Source of the DNA: Deltaproteobacteria bacterium
Lineage (GTDB): Bacteria; Myxococcota_C; UBA6777
Direction of reading: 5' to 3'
Assembly (NCBI GenBank): GCA_006226375.1
Contig: SBHC01000036.1
Span: 88,460 to 152,459 of the forward strand
Length of the DNA stretch: 64,000 bases
Both the position numbers and the translations under genes were made by a program. The notes beneath the pieces are model-generated. The model was not told where the DNA came from. It was given only the letters and a program-made list of their open reading frames with translations, and made no database searches. Positions 35,896 to 45,169 of this stretch are shown here, in pieces (the first letter of the stretch is position 1; the number at the start of each line of letters is the position of its first letter).

Positions 35896-37677
35896 ATGTA
35901 CAGGTTGATCATCGAGGATGATGAAGGCCGCAAGACGATTGTGCCGCTGATCCGCAACCAACTCAACATCGGTCGTGAAGAAGGGAACACCATCCGTCTG
36001 ACCGAACGAAATGTGTCGCGGCGTCATGCGAAGCTGTTGCTCAAAGACGGTCAGATCATGATCGAGGACCTCAAGAGCTACAACGGCGTCTGGATCAACG
36101 GCTCTCGGATCAATGGTCGCTCTCCACTGCGGCCGGGCGATCTCCTAGAAATAGGAGACTACCATCTCTCCGTTCAGGCTGAAGCTGCCGAGGAAGAGGG
36201 TAAGCCCAACGGTCCAGCGAAGGAAGAGTACGACGACCAGACTCCTCCCTTGGGCATCGCTCCGATAGAGGAAGAAGAAGCCGAAGTCGTTGACATTGTT
36301 GCGCCTGACCCCGCTGTCATAGTGCTCCTCAATACATCAATGCAAGGCCGAATCTTTGATGTGGAGTGGCCCGCCGTCACCATCGGTCGAACCGACGAAA
36401 ATGAGATCGCCATCGACCACGCCTCGATCTCGCGGCACCACGCCAAGATTGTGTGCGAAGAGGGAGTCTACAAACTGTACGACCTCGACAGCGCCAACGG
36501 CGTGTTGGTGAACGGTGAAGAGTTCACAGTGTGTGACCTTCGCTGGGGCGACATCATTGAACTCGGACAGGTCAAGGTTCGCTTCTCCGAAGCTGAAGAG
36601 GACCTCTCCGCCTACGTCCCTGCCTCTGCCCCCGCTGCCGTCGAAGAAGCGGCTGGCTCTGCGGAGCCCTCTAAGTCTCTCAATACCGTTATTATGGTGG
36701 CTTTGGTGCTCGTTCTTGCTGCTGGAGGTGGCATTTTTGCCCTGATGAAGCGCAACAACGGCGTAACACCACCTCCACCCCGGTTGTCGAAAGATGCTTC
36801 CTCTGCTGTGGAGCCACGCCGTAGGAAACCCGAACAGCGTGTTCCGAACAACGAGCAGAAGCAGTTGGAGCAACAGCTTAAGCTTGCGGAAGATCTGTTC
36901 GCCCAAGAAAACTACAAAGGTGCTTTGGAAATCCTCACAAAGGTCATCAGCAAGCGACCCAAGTGGGACAAAGCGCTGGAACTGCAAAAACGTTGTGTGT
37001 ATGAGAACGCCAACTTTAAGTTGATCCAGGAAAGCATTGAGTGGCAGGCAGAAGGCAAAATGTTTGAAGCCTACAAGAAACTCTCCAAGGTCAGCAAGCA
37101 AAGTCGCTATCTTGCCCGAGCCGAAGACGCCAAAAAGCAAATCGCGAAAAAAGCGTTCGAAGAGATGATGCAGAAAGTTCGGCAGGCGATGGCAGAGAAA
37201 CGTTACTTTGAAGCCACACAGTTCAACAGCAAAGCATTGGATGTGATGCCGAAGAACGAAGAGGCTTTGAAGATACACAAGCAACTCGAAGCCTTGACTG
37301 CACCCAAGGACCGAAAAGCACCCGGTGTTGTTGCTCCTCGCAAAGCTCCGAAGCGCGGGACTCCCTCTGTCAAAGTTCCCAAGAAGTACAAGAAGATCAA
37401 GCGTTGTGCCTCTCTGTACATCTCGAAGAAGTACAAGTCAGCGCTGCGATGCTTGCGTCGAGTCATCCGTCGCAAAGGCGAGAAGAATGTTCCCTACGCT
37501 CACTTGCTTTTGGGGCATACGGCCAAACGTATGGGGAACTGTGTCGGCAAGAGCAAGAAACGCAATCACCTGCTCTGTCTGGAAGCCAAGATCAGCTACA
37601 AGACCTTTGTTCGGCTCAAGCCGAAAAGCCCCGAAGCTGCCAAGTTGAAGCCTCCCCCCGCTCGTCGCGAAGAATAA
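35896..37677 (+). CDS. double-FHA protein with TM and TPR-like C-terminus
   Basis: 593 residues. Two FHA domains: first at about 1-95 (IGREEGN, VSRRHAKLLL, SYNGVWINGS), second at about 135-230 (IGRTDEN, ISRHHAKIV, SANGVLVNGE). A membrane helix (IMVALVLVLAAGGGIFALM) lies near residue 260. The C-terminal 300 residues are Lys-rich and helical with TPR-like repeats. Two phosphothreonine readers plus a membrane anchor suggest assembly of a signalling complex. The gene is 58 nt downstream of rseP, with a strong site (AAGGGCAGGGG) before ATG 35896. Confidence 0.88.
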   Translation: MYRLIIEDDEGRKTIVPLIRNQLNIGREEGNTIRLTERNVSRRHAKLLLKDGQIMIEDLKSYNGVWINGSRINGRSPLRPGDLLEIGDYHLSVQAEAAEEEGKPNGPAKEEYDDQTPPLGIAPIEEEEAEVVDIVAPDPAVIVLLNTSMQGRIFDVEWPAVTIGRTDENEIAIDHASISRHHAKIVCEEGVYKLYDLDSANGVLVNGEEFTVCDLRWGDIIELGQVKVRFSEAEEDLSAYVPASAPAAVEEAAGSAEPSKSLNTVIMVALVLVLAAGGGIFALMKRNNGVTPPPPRLSKDASSAVEPRRRKPEQRVPNNEQKQLEQQLKLAEDLFAQENYKGALEILTKVISKRPKWDKALELQKRCVYENANFKLIQESIEWQAEGKMFEAYKKLSKVSKQSRYLARAEDAKKQIAKKAFEEMMQKVRQAMAEKRYFEATQFNSKALDVMPKNEEALKIHKQLEALTAPKDRKAPGVVAPRKAPKRGTPSVKVPKKYKKIKRCASLYISKKYKSALRCLRRVIRRKGEKNVPYAHLLLGHTAKRMGNCVGKSKKRNHLLCLEAKISYKTFVRLKPKSPEAAKLKPPPARREE

Positions 37678-37720
37678 TCCAAACCCCTCACCCTTCCTGT
37701 TGTCTCTCTTTTCGCTTCTC

Positions 37721-39238
37721 TCAGCGTCCATGTACCCGTGCGGCAAACTCTTTCTGTCGTTCCTGGGCTTCCTGAAAGGTGGAGCCGAGGGTGATGATGT
37801 CGAGCTTTCCGCTGGGTTTCAAGCATCCCACGTTGTAAACGATCGCCCAGCCTTCGCCTGTGGAGGTGTTGTACAGGATGTCGTCAAAGCGTTCGACGAA
37901 GTCGGCCACCGAAAGACCCCGTAGCGACTCATGATCGAAGTCCTTGGCGACGTAGGGTTGCGAGCGATAATCCCCAAAAATTCGATTCATCAATGTCATG
38001 GGAGTGCTGGTTCCACCCCAGCGACCGTTGCATTCCACATAGCGCAACGTTGCTTCGTCAAGAGTGGGTCCTTCCAGAATGGTGTCGAAAGAGCAACGTC
38101 CAACGTAGCCAAGGTGCTGAAATACACGACCAAGCTGCGCTCCCGTACGAATCAATTCTTGTTGACGCTCCTGAGGAAGCTGGCTGGGAATGCTGCCCAG
38201 AAAAACATGGGGGTCGTTGTCGTGGAAGAGCTGATCGTAAATTCCCTCCACCAATGGAGGACCTATCTCCGCTGGAGGTAGCCAAAGCTGGACGCTGGGA
38301 GATCCTTGAAGTTGTTTGTACCAAGGCTCAATCAGAAGGGGAGGGGACTCGTTCAGGATCCAGTCTTTCTCTGTCATCCAGGCCTGGATCTGTTCGGTCC
38401 ATGCTGGCTCCGGTGGGCCGAGGACTTCATCGCGTTCAAAGATGCCTGTTCCCATCCCAGAGGCGCTGTCCGCAAGTTTGATGGATACGGTTGGGTGGGT
38501 CTCTGCCGTCTTTCGCAACAAGCTCGCAGCCTCTGCGGCATGGTAGGCGGCGTGGCCAGGTATCACATAGGACTCTCCCAACGTTTGGGCCACGGCATGA
38601 GTGAACCACACCTTGTTGTTCACCTCAAAGCAAAGCCGCGGTGGTGGAGCGACGACTCTTACCTCGCGCTGTGTGGCTTCTCTTAAGCGTTGTCCCAACT
38701 GCCAGGCTTTTTTGTGACCCATGTAGGGATGCAACCACAGCGCTTCTTTGCTGGAACCCAAAGCGTTAACAAGCTCTTGGAAGGCATCTTTCTTGGTAAG
38801 GAAAGACCCAAGCACCTCGTAGGGAAGAGCATCCTCAGGAGGTGCTGTGGAAAGGTAAGAGGAGGTTCCCAAACCCAAACGCTCGGACATGTACTCCATG
38901 TAACCAGTCAGAGGTTCGAAGGTGCCCAGCACGACATCGCCTTCGCCTGCTCTCACAAACGCCCGGCTGGTGTAGTACTGCAATCCCAAGATGTGCTGGA
39001 GGTGGGTGATCGGAGAGAAGTCGTCCACCAACAAACGCTGCGGTTCTGTGGATGGAAACGTGGACACACGGAGCGACGCGTACGTTTCCAACTCGTCCCG
39101 AAACTCCGGTATCTCTTCATGCAGCGCATCTGCCACGCTCAGCAACTCTGACTCTTCTAGCTTTGTCAGTGGATGCAGATCCAACGGGGTAAGCGCGACC
39201 AACTTCTGCCCTACGTCCGTCATCTGGGATGGGTGCAT
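37721..39238 (-). CDS. ATP-grasp-like ligase (PGM1-related)
   Basis: 505 residues. The second half looks like an ATP-grasp fold: KLADSASGMGTGIF as the flexible nucleotide loop near residue 255, then ECNGRWGGTSTPM near residue 410 with the metal-binding Glu and Asn. The arrangement, with a long N-terminal pre-ATP-grasp domain, recalls the PGM1/pheganomycin peptide-ligase type. Such enzymes join a carboxylate to an amine using ATP. No biosynthetic cluster surrounds it, so the substrate is unknown. GGAG lies before ATG 39238. Family call is moderate. Confidence 0.55.
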   Translation of the reverse strand: MHPSQMTDVGQKLVALTPLDLHPLTKLEESELLSVADALHEEIPEFRDELETYASLRVSTFPSTEPQRLLVDDFSPITHLQHILGLQYYTSRAFVRAGEGDVVLGTFEPLTGYMEYMSERLGLGTSSYLSTAPPEDALPYEVLGSFLTKKDAFQELVNALGSSKEALWLHPYMGHKKAWQLGQRLREATQREVRVVAPPPRLCFEVNNKVWFTHAVAQTLGESYVIPGHAAYHAAEAASLLRKTAETHPTVSIKLADSASGMGTGIFERDEVLGPPEPAWTEQIQAWMTEKDWILNESPPLLIEPWYKQLQGSPSVQLWLPPAEIGPPLVEGIYDQLFHDNDPHVFLGSIPSQLPQERQQELIRTGAQLGRVFQHLGYVGRCSFDTILEGPTLDEATLRYVECNGRWGGTSTPMTLMNRIFGDYRSQPYVAKDFDHESLRGLSVADFVERFDDILYNTSTGEGWAIVYNVGCLKPSGKLDIITLGSTFQEAQERQKEFAARVHGR

Positions 39239-39395
39239 GTTTCACTCCCTGCTCCATCTAAAGTTTGCGATTGGATTGTCATCATAGCCCAAAGGTTCCA
39301 AAAATTGAAACGCGCTCTTCTCTCCTTCCTCTCCCCACAAGAGCCGGTTTTTCTCCAGTCCTTCTACCCTCACAGAATCATTGCAACATTTTCAC

Positions 39396-39423
39396 TTGCA
39401 GTTCCCGCTGGAATCCATACAAT
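39396..39423 (+). promoter_or_regulatory. sigma-70 promoter of the beta-oxidation operon
   Basis: TTGCAG at 39396-39401 and TACAAT at 39418-39423 with a 16-nt spacer. Transcription would begin near 39430, about 40 nt before the start codon at 39472. Confidence 0.55.
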
Positions 39424-39471
39424 GTGTCACTGAATCACCGTTCATTTTTTGGATTGGCCAGGGGACACATC

Positions 39472-41397
39472 ATGGCAAATTTCTTTACCGACAACGAAGA
39501 TCTTCAATTTTACGTGAACAAAGGCATCGACTGGGAGCCACTTGTGGCGATCACGGAGTACGACTACCAGGCTCCGGACGGCTTCAAGGACGCAAAGGAA
39601 GCCGTGGAGTCGTACCGCGATATCTTGGACATGGTGGGAACGTTTGTTGCGGAAGAGATTGCGCCTCATGCGGAAGAGATTGACACCAAAGGTGTGGACT
39701 ATGTCGATGGAGAGGCCATCTTTCCACCTCGGCTGCAGGGCATCTTTGACAGCATCAAAGAGTTGGAGCTGCACGGGATGTGTTTGCCCCGTGAGTTGGG
39801 CGGGATGAACTGTCCTTTGATGTTGTACCTCCTCAACACAGAGGTGATGGCTCGGGCGGATGTTTCGGTGATGGCTCACTACGGCTTCCACGGCGGGATG
39901 GCGATGGCGATGTTGGCGTTCTCCATCCGAGAGGGAACCACCACCTTCAACCTGGACACCAAACAGATCGAGAGCACTCGCTTTGCCGAATACATCGAAG
40001 AGATCCGCACAGGTGAAGCTTGGGGTTGCATGGATATCACCGAGCCCCACGCTGGAAGCGACATGGCGGCCTTACGTGCGTACGGCGAACAAGACGAAGA
40101 GGGCAACTGGTTTGTTACCGGTCAAAAGATCTTTATCACCTCGGGTCACGGGAAGTATCACTTTGTGATCGCACGGACCGAACAGTCCGAAGATCCCAAT
40201 GATCCCTTTGCAGGCCTCAAAGGTCTGTCGATGTTTTTGGTGCCAGCCTATGAGGACGACGCCGAAGGAAACCGCACGCGAATCGTAGAAATGGACCGGA
40301 TCGAAGAAAAGATGGGACATCATGGCTCGGTTACAGCGTCGCTGAACTTTGACAAAGCACCTGCGCATCTTGTCGGAAAACGGGGCGAAGGCTTCCTTTA
40401 TATGCTGACCTTGATGAACAACGCCCGGTTGGGTGTGGGTTTTGAGTCGATTGGTCTGTGCGAAGCAGCCTACCGGATGGCGTGCGACTACGCTGCCGAG
40501 CGGAACTCGATGGGCAAGTCCATTGATCGCCACGAGATGATCGCGGACTACCTGGAAGAGATGAAGACTGACATCCAGGGGCTTCGGGCGTTGGCCATGT
40601 ACGGCGCATGGCATGAAGAGATGGCCCAAAAGATCCAGATCTTCTTGCGTGAGGAGTTGGACTCCATTCGACCTGAGTCCAAGAAGCTCCGCAGCCAGCT
40701 CAAACATCACAAAGCCGAAGCGCGACGAACCACACCGCTGCTTAAGTACCTCGCTGCGGAAAAGGCGGTTGAACTCTCCCGTCGCTGCATCCAAATCCAC
40801 GGTGGAGCGGGCTACATCAAAGAGTATGGCGCAGAGAAGCTCCTTCGAGATGCGATGGTGATGCCCATCTACGAAGGGACCAGCCAGATCCAGGCGTTGA
40901 TGGCTATGAAAGACAAGCTGATGGAGAGCATCCGTAGCCCCCAAGAGTTTGTGTCGCAGATGGCCCAAGCTCGCTGGCGCTCGATCTCGTCGCGCAATTC
41001 CTTGGAGCGTCGCCTCGCAAAACTGCAAAGTGTCGCGTACAGCGCTCAACAGCACCTGATCACCCGAACGGCTGCTGACAAGTTCCGTGGCTTGCAAGAC
41101 AAGCCTCTGACTTCCTGGCCCAAAGCTTTCTTCCAGAACTGGAATCCCAAGCGCGACTTCTCGTATGCGATGCTTCACGCTGAGCGATTCACCCGCATCC
41201 TCTCCGATGTGTTGATCTGTGAGCTGCTTTGGGAGCAAGCCCAAAAGCACCCCGAACGTACCGATGTTTTTGTTCGTTACATCGAGCGCGCCGAGCCCCG
41301 CTGTCGATTCTTGTACGACGAGATCCTCAACACGGGTCAGCGGCTCTTGGAGCGTTTGGAAGCCGAGCGACACAACGAAAGCAGCGCCGCGGGCTAA
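39472..41397 (+). CDS. acyl-CoA dehydrogenase, FadE5-type
   Basis: 641 residues, long for the family. FAD-dependent first step of beta-oxidation. Motifs: GAWGCMDITEPHAGSDMA-type flavin/substrate loop near residue 185, the ITSGHGK segment, and IYEGTSQIQA near residue 467 with the catalytic-region Glu. A C-terminal extension of about 150 residues is typical of the long group containing mycobacterial FadE5. ATG 39472 follows AGGGG; the longer frame is not supported. It heads a four-gene operon that supplies a full beta-oxidation cycle. Confidence 0.9.
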   Translation: MANFFTDNEDLQFYVNKGIDWEPLVAITEYDYQAPDGFKDAKEAVESYRDILDMVGTFVAEEIAPHAEEIDTKGVDYVDGEAIFPPRLQGIFDSIKELELHGMCLPRELGGMNCPLMLYLLNTEVMARADVSVMAHYGFHGGMAMAMLAFSIREGTTTFNLDTKQIESTRFAEYIEEIRTGEAWGCMDITEPHAGSDMAALRAYGEQDEEGNWFVTGQKIFITSGHGKYHFVIARTEQSEDPNDPFAGLKGLSMFLVPAYEDDAEGNRTRIVEMDRIEEKMGHHGSVTASLNFDKAPAHLVGKRGEGFLYMLTLMNNARLGVGFESIGLCEAAYRMACDYAAERNSMGKSIDRHEMIADYLEEMKTDIQGLRALAMYGAWHEEMAQKIQIFLREELDSIRPESKKLRSQLKHHKAEARRTTPLLKYLAAEKAVELSRRCIQIHGGAGYIKEYGAEKLLRDAMVMPIYEGTSQIQALMAMKDKLMESIRSPQEFVSQMAQARWRSISSRNSLERRLAKLQSVAYSAQQHLITRTAADKFRGLQDKPLTSWPKAFFQNWNPKRDFSYAMLHAERFTRILSDVLICELLWEQAQKHPERTDVFVRYIERAEPRCRFLYDEILNTGQRLLERLEAERHNESSAAG

Positions 41398-41411
41398 GGA
41401 GTCGGTACAGA

Positions 41412-42338
41412 ATGGCAATTTCGAGCAAGTATATCTTGAAACAAGGTTCGGCGTTGGCTGCTCTGGGAGAAGCCGCTCTGACCACGGCAGTCCAGTCGGT
41501 TCGAGGGGTTCCTTCGGGCACCATCACGACGCCAGGGAAGGAACTGTACACGGTGGTGCCGCCTCGCGATGCCGGGCTGGTTCGCGATTATGTCCGTCAT
41601 GTGGGAGGTTCTCCGTCAGCGTACAAACGTTCTTTGCCTGTCCATTTGTTTCCTCAGTGGGCGTTTGGTCTGGCCAGCAAGACGTTGCGTGGGATTCCCT
41701 ACCCGTTGTCGGCGGTGATGAACGGAGGGTGCCGGTTGGAGGTGCTCCAGCCGCTCCCCAACAACGAGCCACTCCACGTTCGCGCTCGTTTGGAGTCCAT
41801 CGATGACAACGGTCGTCGCGCGGTGTTGCACCAACGCATTGTGATTGGAACACCGTCCACGCCGGATGCATTGATCGCCCATATGTATCCGATCATCCCG
41901 CTGCGAAAGAAGGGCGGCTCCTCCGACAAGCCCAAAAAGAAGGAGCGACCGCGTGTTCCTGAGCATGCACGTGAGGTTGCGTTTTGGCGTCTTCGGGCGG
42001 ATGCAGGCCTGGACTTTGCAAAGTTGACCGGCGACTTCAACCCAATTCACTGGGTTCCTTCGTACGCCCGGATGTTTGGTTTTCGGAACACCATCCTTCA
42101 CGGGTTCTCAACCATGGCCCGAACCATGGAGAGCCTGCACCAAAACCTGTTTGCTGGATCCGCAATGATCCGCGAATGGGACGTCCGCTTCACACGACCG
42201 CTGGTGCTCCCTGCTCGTGTGGGTGTGTATGTGGTGCATCCCAATGAAGTGTACGTCGGTGATGCTCCAGGTGGGCCTGCTTACCTTACAGGTACATTTT
42301 CTACTGAAGTTCCTTCCCCTTCCACAACAAAGGAGTAG
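41412..42338 (+). CDS. MaoC-like (R)-specific enoyl-CoA hydratase, HtdX-type
   Basis: 308 residues. The C-terminal hot-dog fold holds GDFNPIHW near residue 208, with the catalytic Asp and His of (R)-hydratases. The N-terminal half is a second, non-catalytic hot-dog domain, as in two-domain HtdX/Y-type enzymes. It hydrates trans-2-enoyl-CoA to (R)-3-hydroxyacyl-CoA, which the following FabG4-type reductase oxidises. The start is 14 nt past the dehydrogenase stop, with AAGGAG upstream. Confidence 0.85.
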   Translation: MAISSKYILKQGSALAALGEAALTTAVQSVRGVPSGTITTPGKELYTVVPPRDAGLVRDYVRHVGGSPSAYKRSLPVHLFPQWAFGLASKTLRGIPYPLSAVMNGGCRLEVLQPLPNNEPLHVRARLESIDDNGRRAVLHQRIVIGTPSTPDALIAHMYPIIPLRKKGGSSDKPKKKERPRVPEHAREVAFWRLRADAGLDFAKLTGDFNPIHWVPSYARMFGFRNTILHGFSTMARTMESLHQNLFAGSAMIREWDVRFTRPLVLPARVGVYVVHPNEVYVGDAPGGPAYLTGTFSTEVPSPSTTKE

Positions 42339-42346
42339 ACGGGGTT

Positions 42347-43786
42347 ATGCAAGATATTTTGTTGGATATCAGTCGCAATCCACAGGCTCGAAAATGGGTC
42401 AAAATGTTGGGCCTTCCTATCCCTATGCCGCAAGATCTTCGCCGCGGCAAAGGTGCTTGGGAGGAGCGGCCTTTGTTTGATCAGGACGTCGTGGTGTACG
42501 CTTCCTCAGGTTCGGCGATCACCCAGGCTGTCGCTGAGACGTTGGCTGAAGCGGGCGCACAACCTCATGTTGTCGGAGATGACAAGGCTGTCTCTCTGTT
42601 CCAAGGACCTGGCGAAGCGTTTGGTCGCCTGCCTCAGGCTGTTACCTTGGAAGATCTTCCTTCCATCCAACCCCACGCTCTTGTGTTTGATGCCTCTGGT
42701 CTCTCAACTCCCCAAGACCTTCATCAACTGTATGCGTTCTTTCACCCTATTGTCCGGGGGGTTAAGCGTTGCGGTCGGTTGATTGTGCTGGGACGTCCAC
42801 CTGCCGAGCAGACTCGTGTTGGCGCGGCCTCAGTACAATCCGCCTTGGAAGGGTTTGTTCGCAGTCTCGCCAAGGAAGTCGGCCGACGTGGAGCCACAGC
42901 CCAGATGTTGTACGTGGCCGATGGCGCGGAAGATCGTCTGGCAGGTCCCCTTCGTTTCTTCCTCTCGGCCCGTTCAGCGTACGTGACAGGCCAACCGATC
43001 ACGGTCAGCGCGAGCACTCCCGCCGTGGAGAACGAGTCGCCCTGGAACTATTCTTTGGAAGGAAAAGTCGCGTTGGTCACTGGAGCAGCCCGAGGCATTG
43101 GCGCTGCAACCGCTCAACGTTTGGCCGAAGAAGGCGCCAGGGTTGTATGCCTGGATCGACCCGATGATGACGGACCCACCAGCAAACTCGCCCGAGAAAT
43201 TGGAGGGCAGGTGCTGCTTGCAGACGTCACCGCTCCCGACGCCGTGGAAACCATCCAGAGCTTTCTTAAAGAAGAGATGGGTGGCGTGGATGTTGTGGTT
43301 CATAACGCCGGAATCACCCGCGACAAAACCCTCGCTCGGATGAAGCCCGAGCAGTGGGATCTGACTGTCCAAGTCAACCTGGACGCTGTACTGCGAATCA
43401 CCGAAAGCTTGCTCGAAACGGACACCTTCCGAACCAACGGGCGTTTGATCTGCCTCTCTTCGGTGTCTGGCATTGCCGGAAACATGGGGCAAACCAACTA
43501 CGCTGCTGCGAAGTCGGGTGTGGTGGGTCTGGTCCGAAGCCTTTCGTCTGTTGTGGCAGAAAAAGGCATCACCGTTAACGCCATCGCTCCGGGCTTCATT
43601 GAAACCCGCATGACCGCTGCGATGCCGACCGTGATCCGGGAAGTTGCGCGGCGCATGAACAATCTGAGCCAGGGTGGACGACCTGTCGATGTGGCCGAAG
43701 CCATCACATTCCTGGCGCTTCCTCACACCCACGGTGTGACCGGCCAGGTTCTTCGTGTGTGTGGAGGCGCGCTGATCGGAGCCTAA
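42347..43786 (+). CDS. high-molecular-weight FabG (FabG4-type) 3-oxoacyl reductase
   Basis: 479 residues, nearly twice the length of ordinary FabG. The C-terminal 240 residues are a full SDR: TGAARGIG near residue 245, NNAG-like HNAGITRD, catalytic Ser in CLSSVSG and YAAAKSG with Tyr and Lys near residue 385. The N-terminal domain is a flavodoxin-like, non-catalytic Rossmann fold, as in mycobacterial FabG4. The enzyme interconverts (R)-3-hydroxyacyl- and 3-oxoacyl-CoA with NAD(H). It begins 8 nt after the hydratase stop with AGGAG upstream. Confidence 0.9.
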   Translation: MQDILLDISRNPQARKWVKMLGLPIPMPQDLRRGKGAWEERPLFDQDVVVYASSGSAITQAVAETLAEAGAQPHVVGDDKAVSLFQGPGEAFGRLPQAVTLEDLPSIQPHALVFDASGLSTPQDLHQLYAFFHPIVRGVKRCGRLIVLGRPPAEQTRVGAASVQSALEGFVRSLAKEVGRRGATAQMLYVADGAEDRLAGPLRFFLSARSAYVTGQPITVSASTPAVENESPWNYSLEGKVALVTGAARGIGAATAQRLAEEGARVVCLDRPDDDGPTSKLAREIGGQVLLADVTAPDAVETIQSFLKEEMGGVDVVVHNAGITRDKTLARMKPEQWDLTVQVNLDAVLRITESLLETDTFRTNGRLICLSSVSGIAGNMGQTNYAAAKSGVVGLVRSLSSVVAEKGITVNAIAPGFIETRMTAAMPTVIREVARRMNNLSQGGRPVDVAEAITFLALPHTHGVTGQVLRVCGGALIGA

Positions 43787-43856
43787 AGCGGCAACGTTCT
43801 GCCCTGAATTGGAATGTTTTTCAACGTTTGTTTTCTTTTGAAACAGGAGACGCTTG

Positions 43857-45146
43857 ATGTCTGAGTCCCAACGTCGTGCCGTGGTTATCGGTGGGGTTCG
43901 CACCCCGTTTGTGAAAGCCTTCAGCGAATTTATGAAGATGGACACCATTGATCTGGGTGTCGCGGCTGTACGCGCGTTGTTGCAGCGCACTGAAATTTCT
44001 CGTCATGAGATCGATGGCGTTGTGTGGGGTGGTGTGATCTTGCCGAGCGCTGCGCCTAACGTCGGGCGTGAGATTGCTTTGGATCTTCAACTGCCGGCTT
44101 CGGTGGAAGCGCACACTGTCACCCGCGCTTGTGCTTCAGGGTTACAGGCTGTGACCTCCGCTGCTTCGGCGATCGAGCGGGGCGACGCCGACGTAATGAT
44201 CGCTGGCGGCTCCGACTCCACCAGCAACGCCGAAATCAAACTGCCGCAAAAGGTCGTTCATGCGCTCGCTCCTTTGGCCTTTGGGAAAGCCAAGCCAGCC
44301 GACATCCTCGGTGTGTTGGCGCAGCTGATGCCGATTCATGAACTCCTACCCCAGCGACCCAAAATCGCCGAGCGAACCACCGGTCAGATGATGGGTGAGT
44401 CGGCGGAGTATATGGCGCAGCGCAATGAGATCTCCCGAGCGGCTCAGGACGAGTTTGCATACCAGTCGCACCAAAAGGCCGCTGCAGCGATTGCTTCGGG
44501 CCGCTTCGACGTGGAAGTCACTCCCGTACAGGCACCGAACGGCAAGTGGGTTCACTCCGACCGCTTGGTTCGCGGCGACACCAGTGTGGAAAAGCTCGGT
44601 CGACTGCGTCCCGTGTTTGCAAAAGATGGAACGTTGACGGCTGGAAACTCCTCGCCCCTGACGGATGGTGCTGCGGCGGTCTTGTTGATGAGCGAAGAGA
44701 AAGCCAACGCGTTGGGCTTGAAGCCGCTGGCTGCGATCCGAAGCTGGTCGTACGTTGGAGTGGATCCGGCCGACCAACTGCTGATGGGACCGGCGATTGC
44801 GATGCCCAAAGCTGCCCAAAAACTGGGCATGACCATCGATGACTTTGATCTCTTCGACATCCACGAAGCGTTCGCGGCTCAGGTCTTAAGCGTTCTCAAG
44901 ATGATGACCAGCGACCGCTTTGCTCAGGAGCGGTACAACCAGGACAAGGCGTTTGGTGAGATCGATCCTGCCAAGCTCAACGTCCACGGCGGCTCCGTCT
45001 CCATCGGCCACCCCTTCGCTGCGACTGGAGCCCGTATGGTCACCACCATGGCCAACGAACTTCACATCCAGGACAAAAACACCGCATTGCTCGGACTTTG
45101 TGCTGCAGGTGGCCTTGGTGCTGCTGCTGTCTTGGAGCGCTTGTAA
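43857..45146 (+). CDS. thiolase (acetyl-CoA C-acyltransferase), FadA2-type
   Basis: 429 residues. The nucleophile Cys lies in TRACASGLQA near residue 92. The C-terminal GHPFAATGAR holds the catalytic His, and GLCAAGGLGAA the second Cys. It cleaves 3-oxoacyl-CoA with CoA, ending each beta-oxidation turn. The ATG at 43857 has AGGAG upstream; it lies 70 nt after the FabG gene and is probably in the same operon. It is convergent with the kinase gene downstream. Confidence 0.93.
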   Translation: MSESQRRAVVIGGVRTPFVKAFSEFMKMDTIDLGVAAVRALLQRTEISRHEIDGVVWGGVILPSAAPNVGREIALDLQLPASVEAHTVTRACASGLQAVTSAASAIERGDADVMIAGGSDSTSNAEIKLPQKVVHALAPLAFGKAKPADILGVLAQLMPIHELLPQRPKIAERTTGQMMGESAEYMAQRNEISRAAQDEFAYQSHQKAAAAIASGRFDVEVTPVQAPNGKWVHSDRLVRGDTSVEKLGRLRPVFAKDGTLTAGNSSPLTDGAAAVLLMSEEKANALGLKPLAAIRSWSYVGVDPADQLLMGPAIAMPKAAQKLGMTIDDFDLFDIHEAFAAQVLSVLKMMTSDRFAQERYNQDKAFGEIDPAKLNVHGGSVSIGHPFAATGARMVTTMANELHIQDKNTALLGLCAAGGLGAAAVLERL

Positions 45147-45169
45147 CCACCCAAACATCCCTCTTGTTT

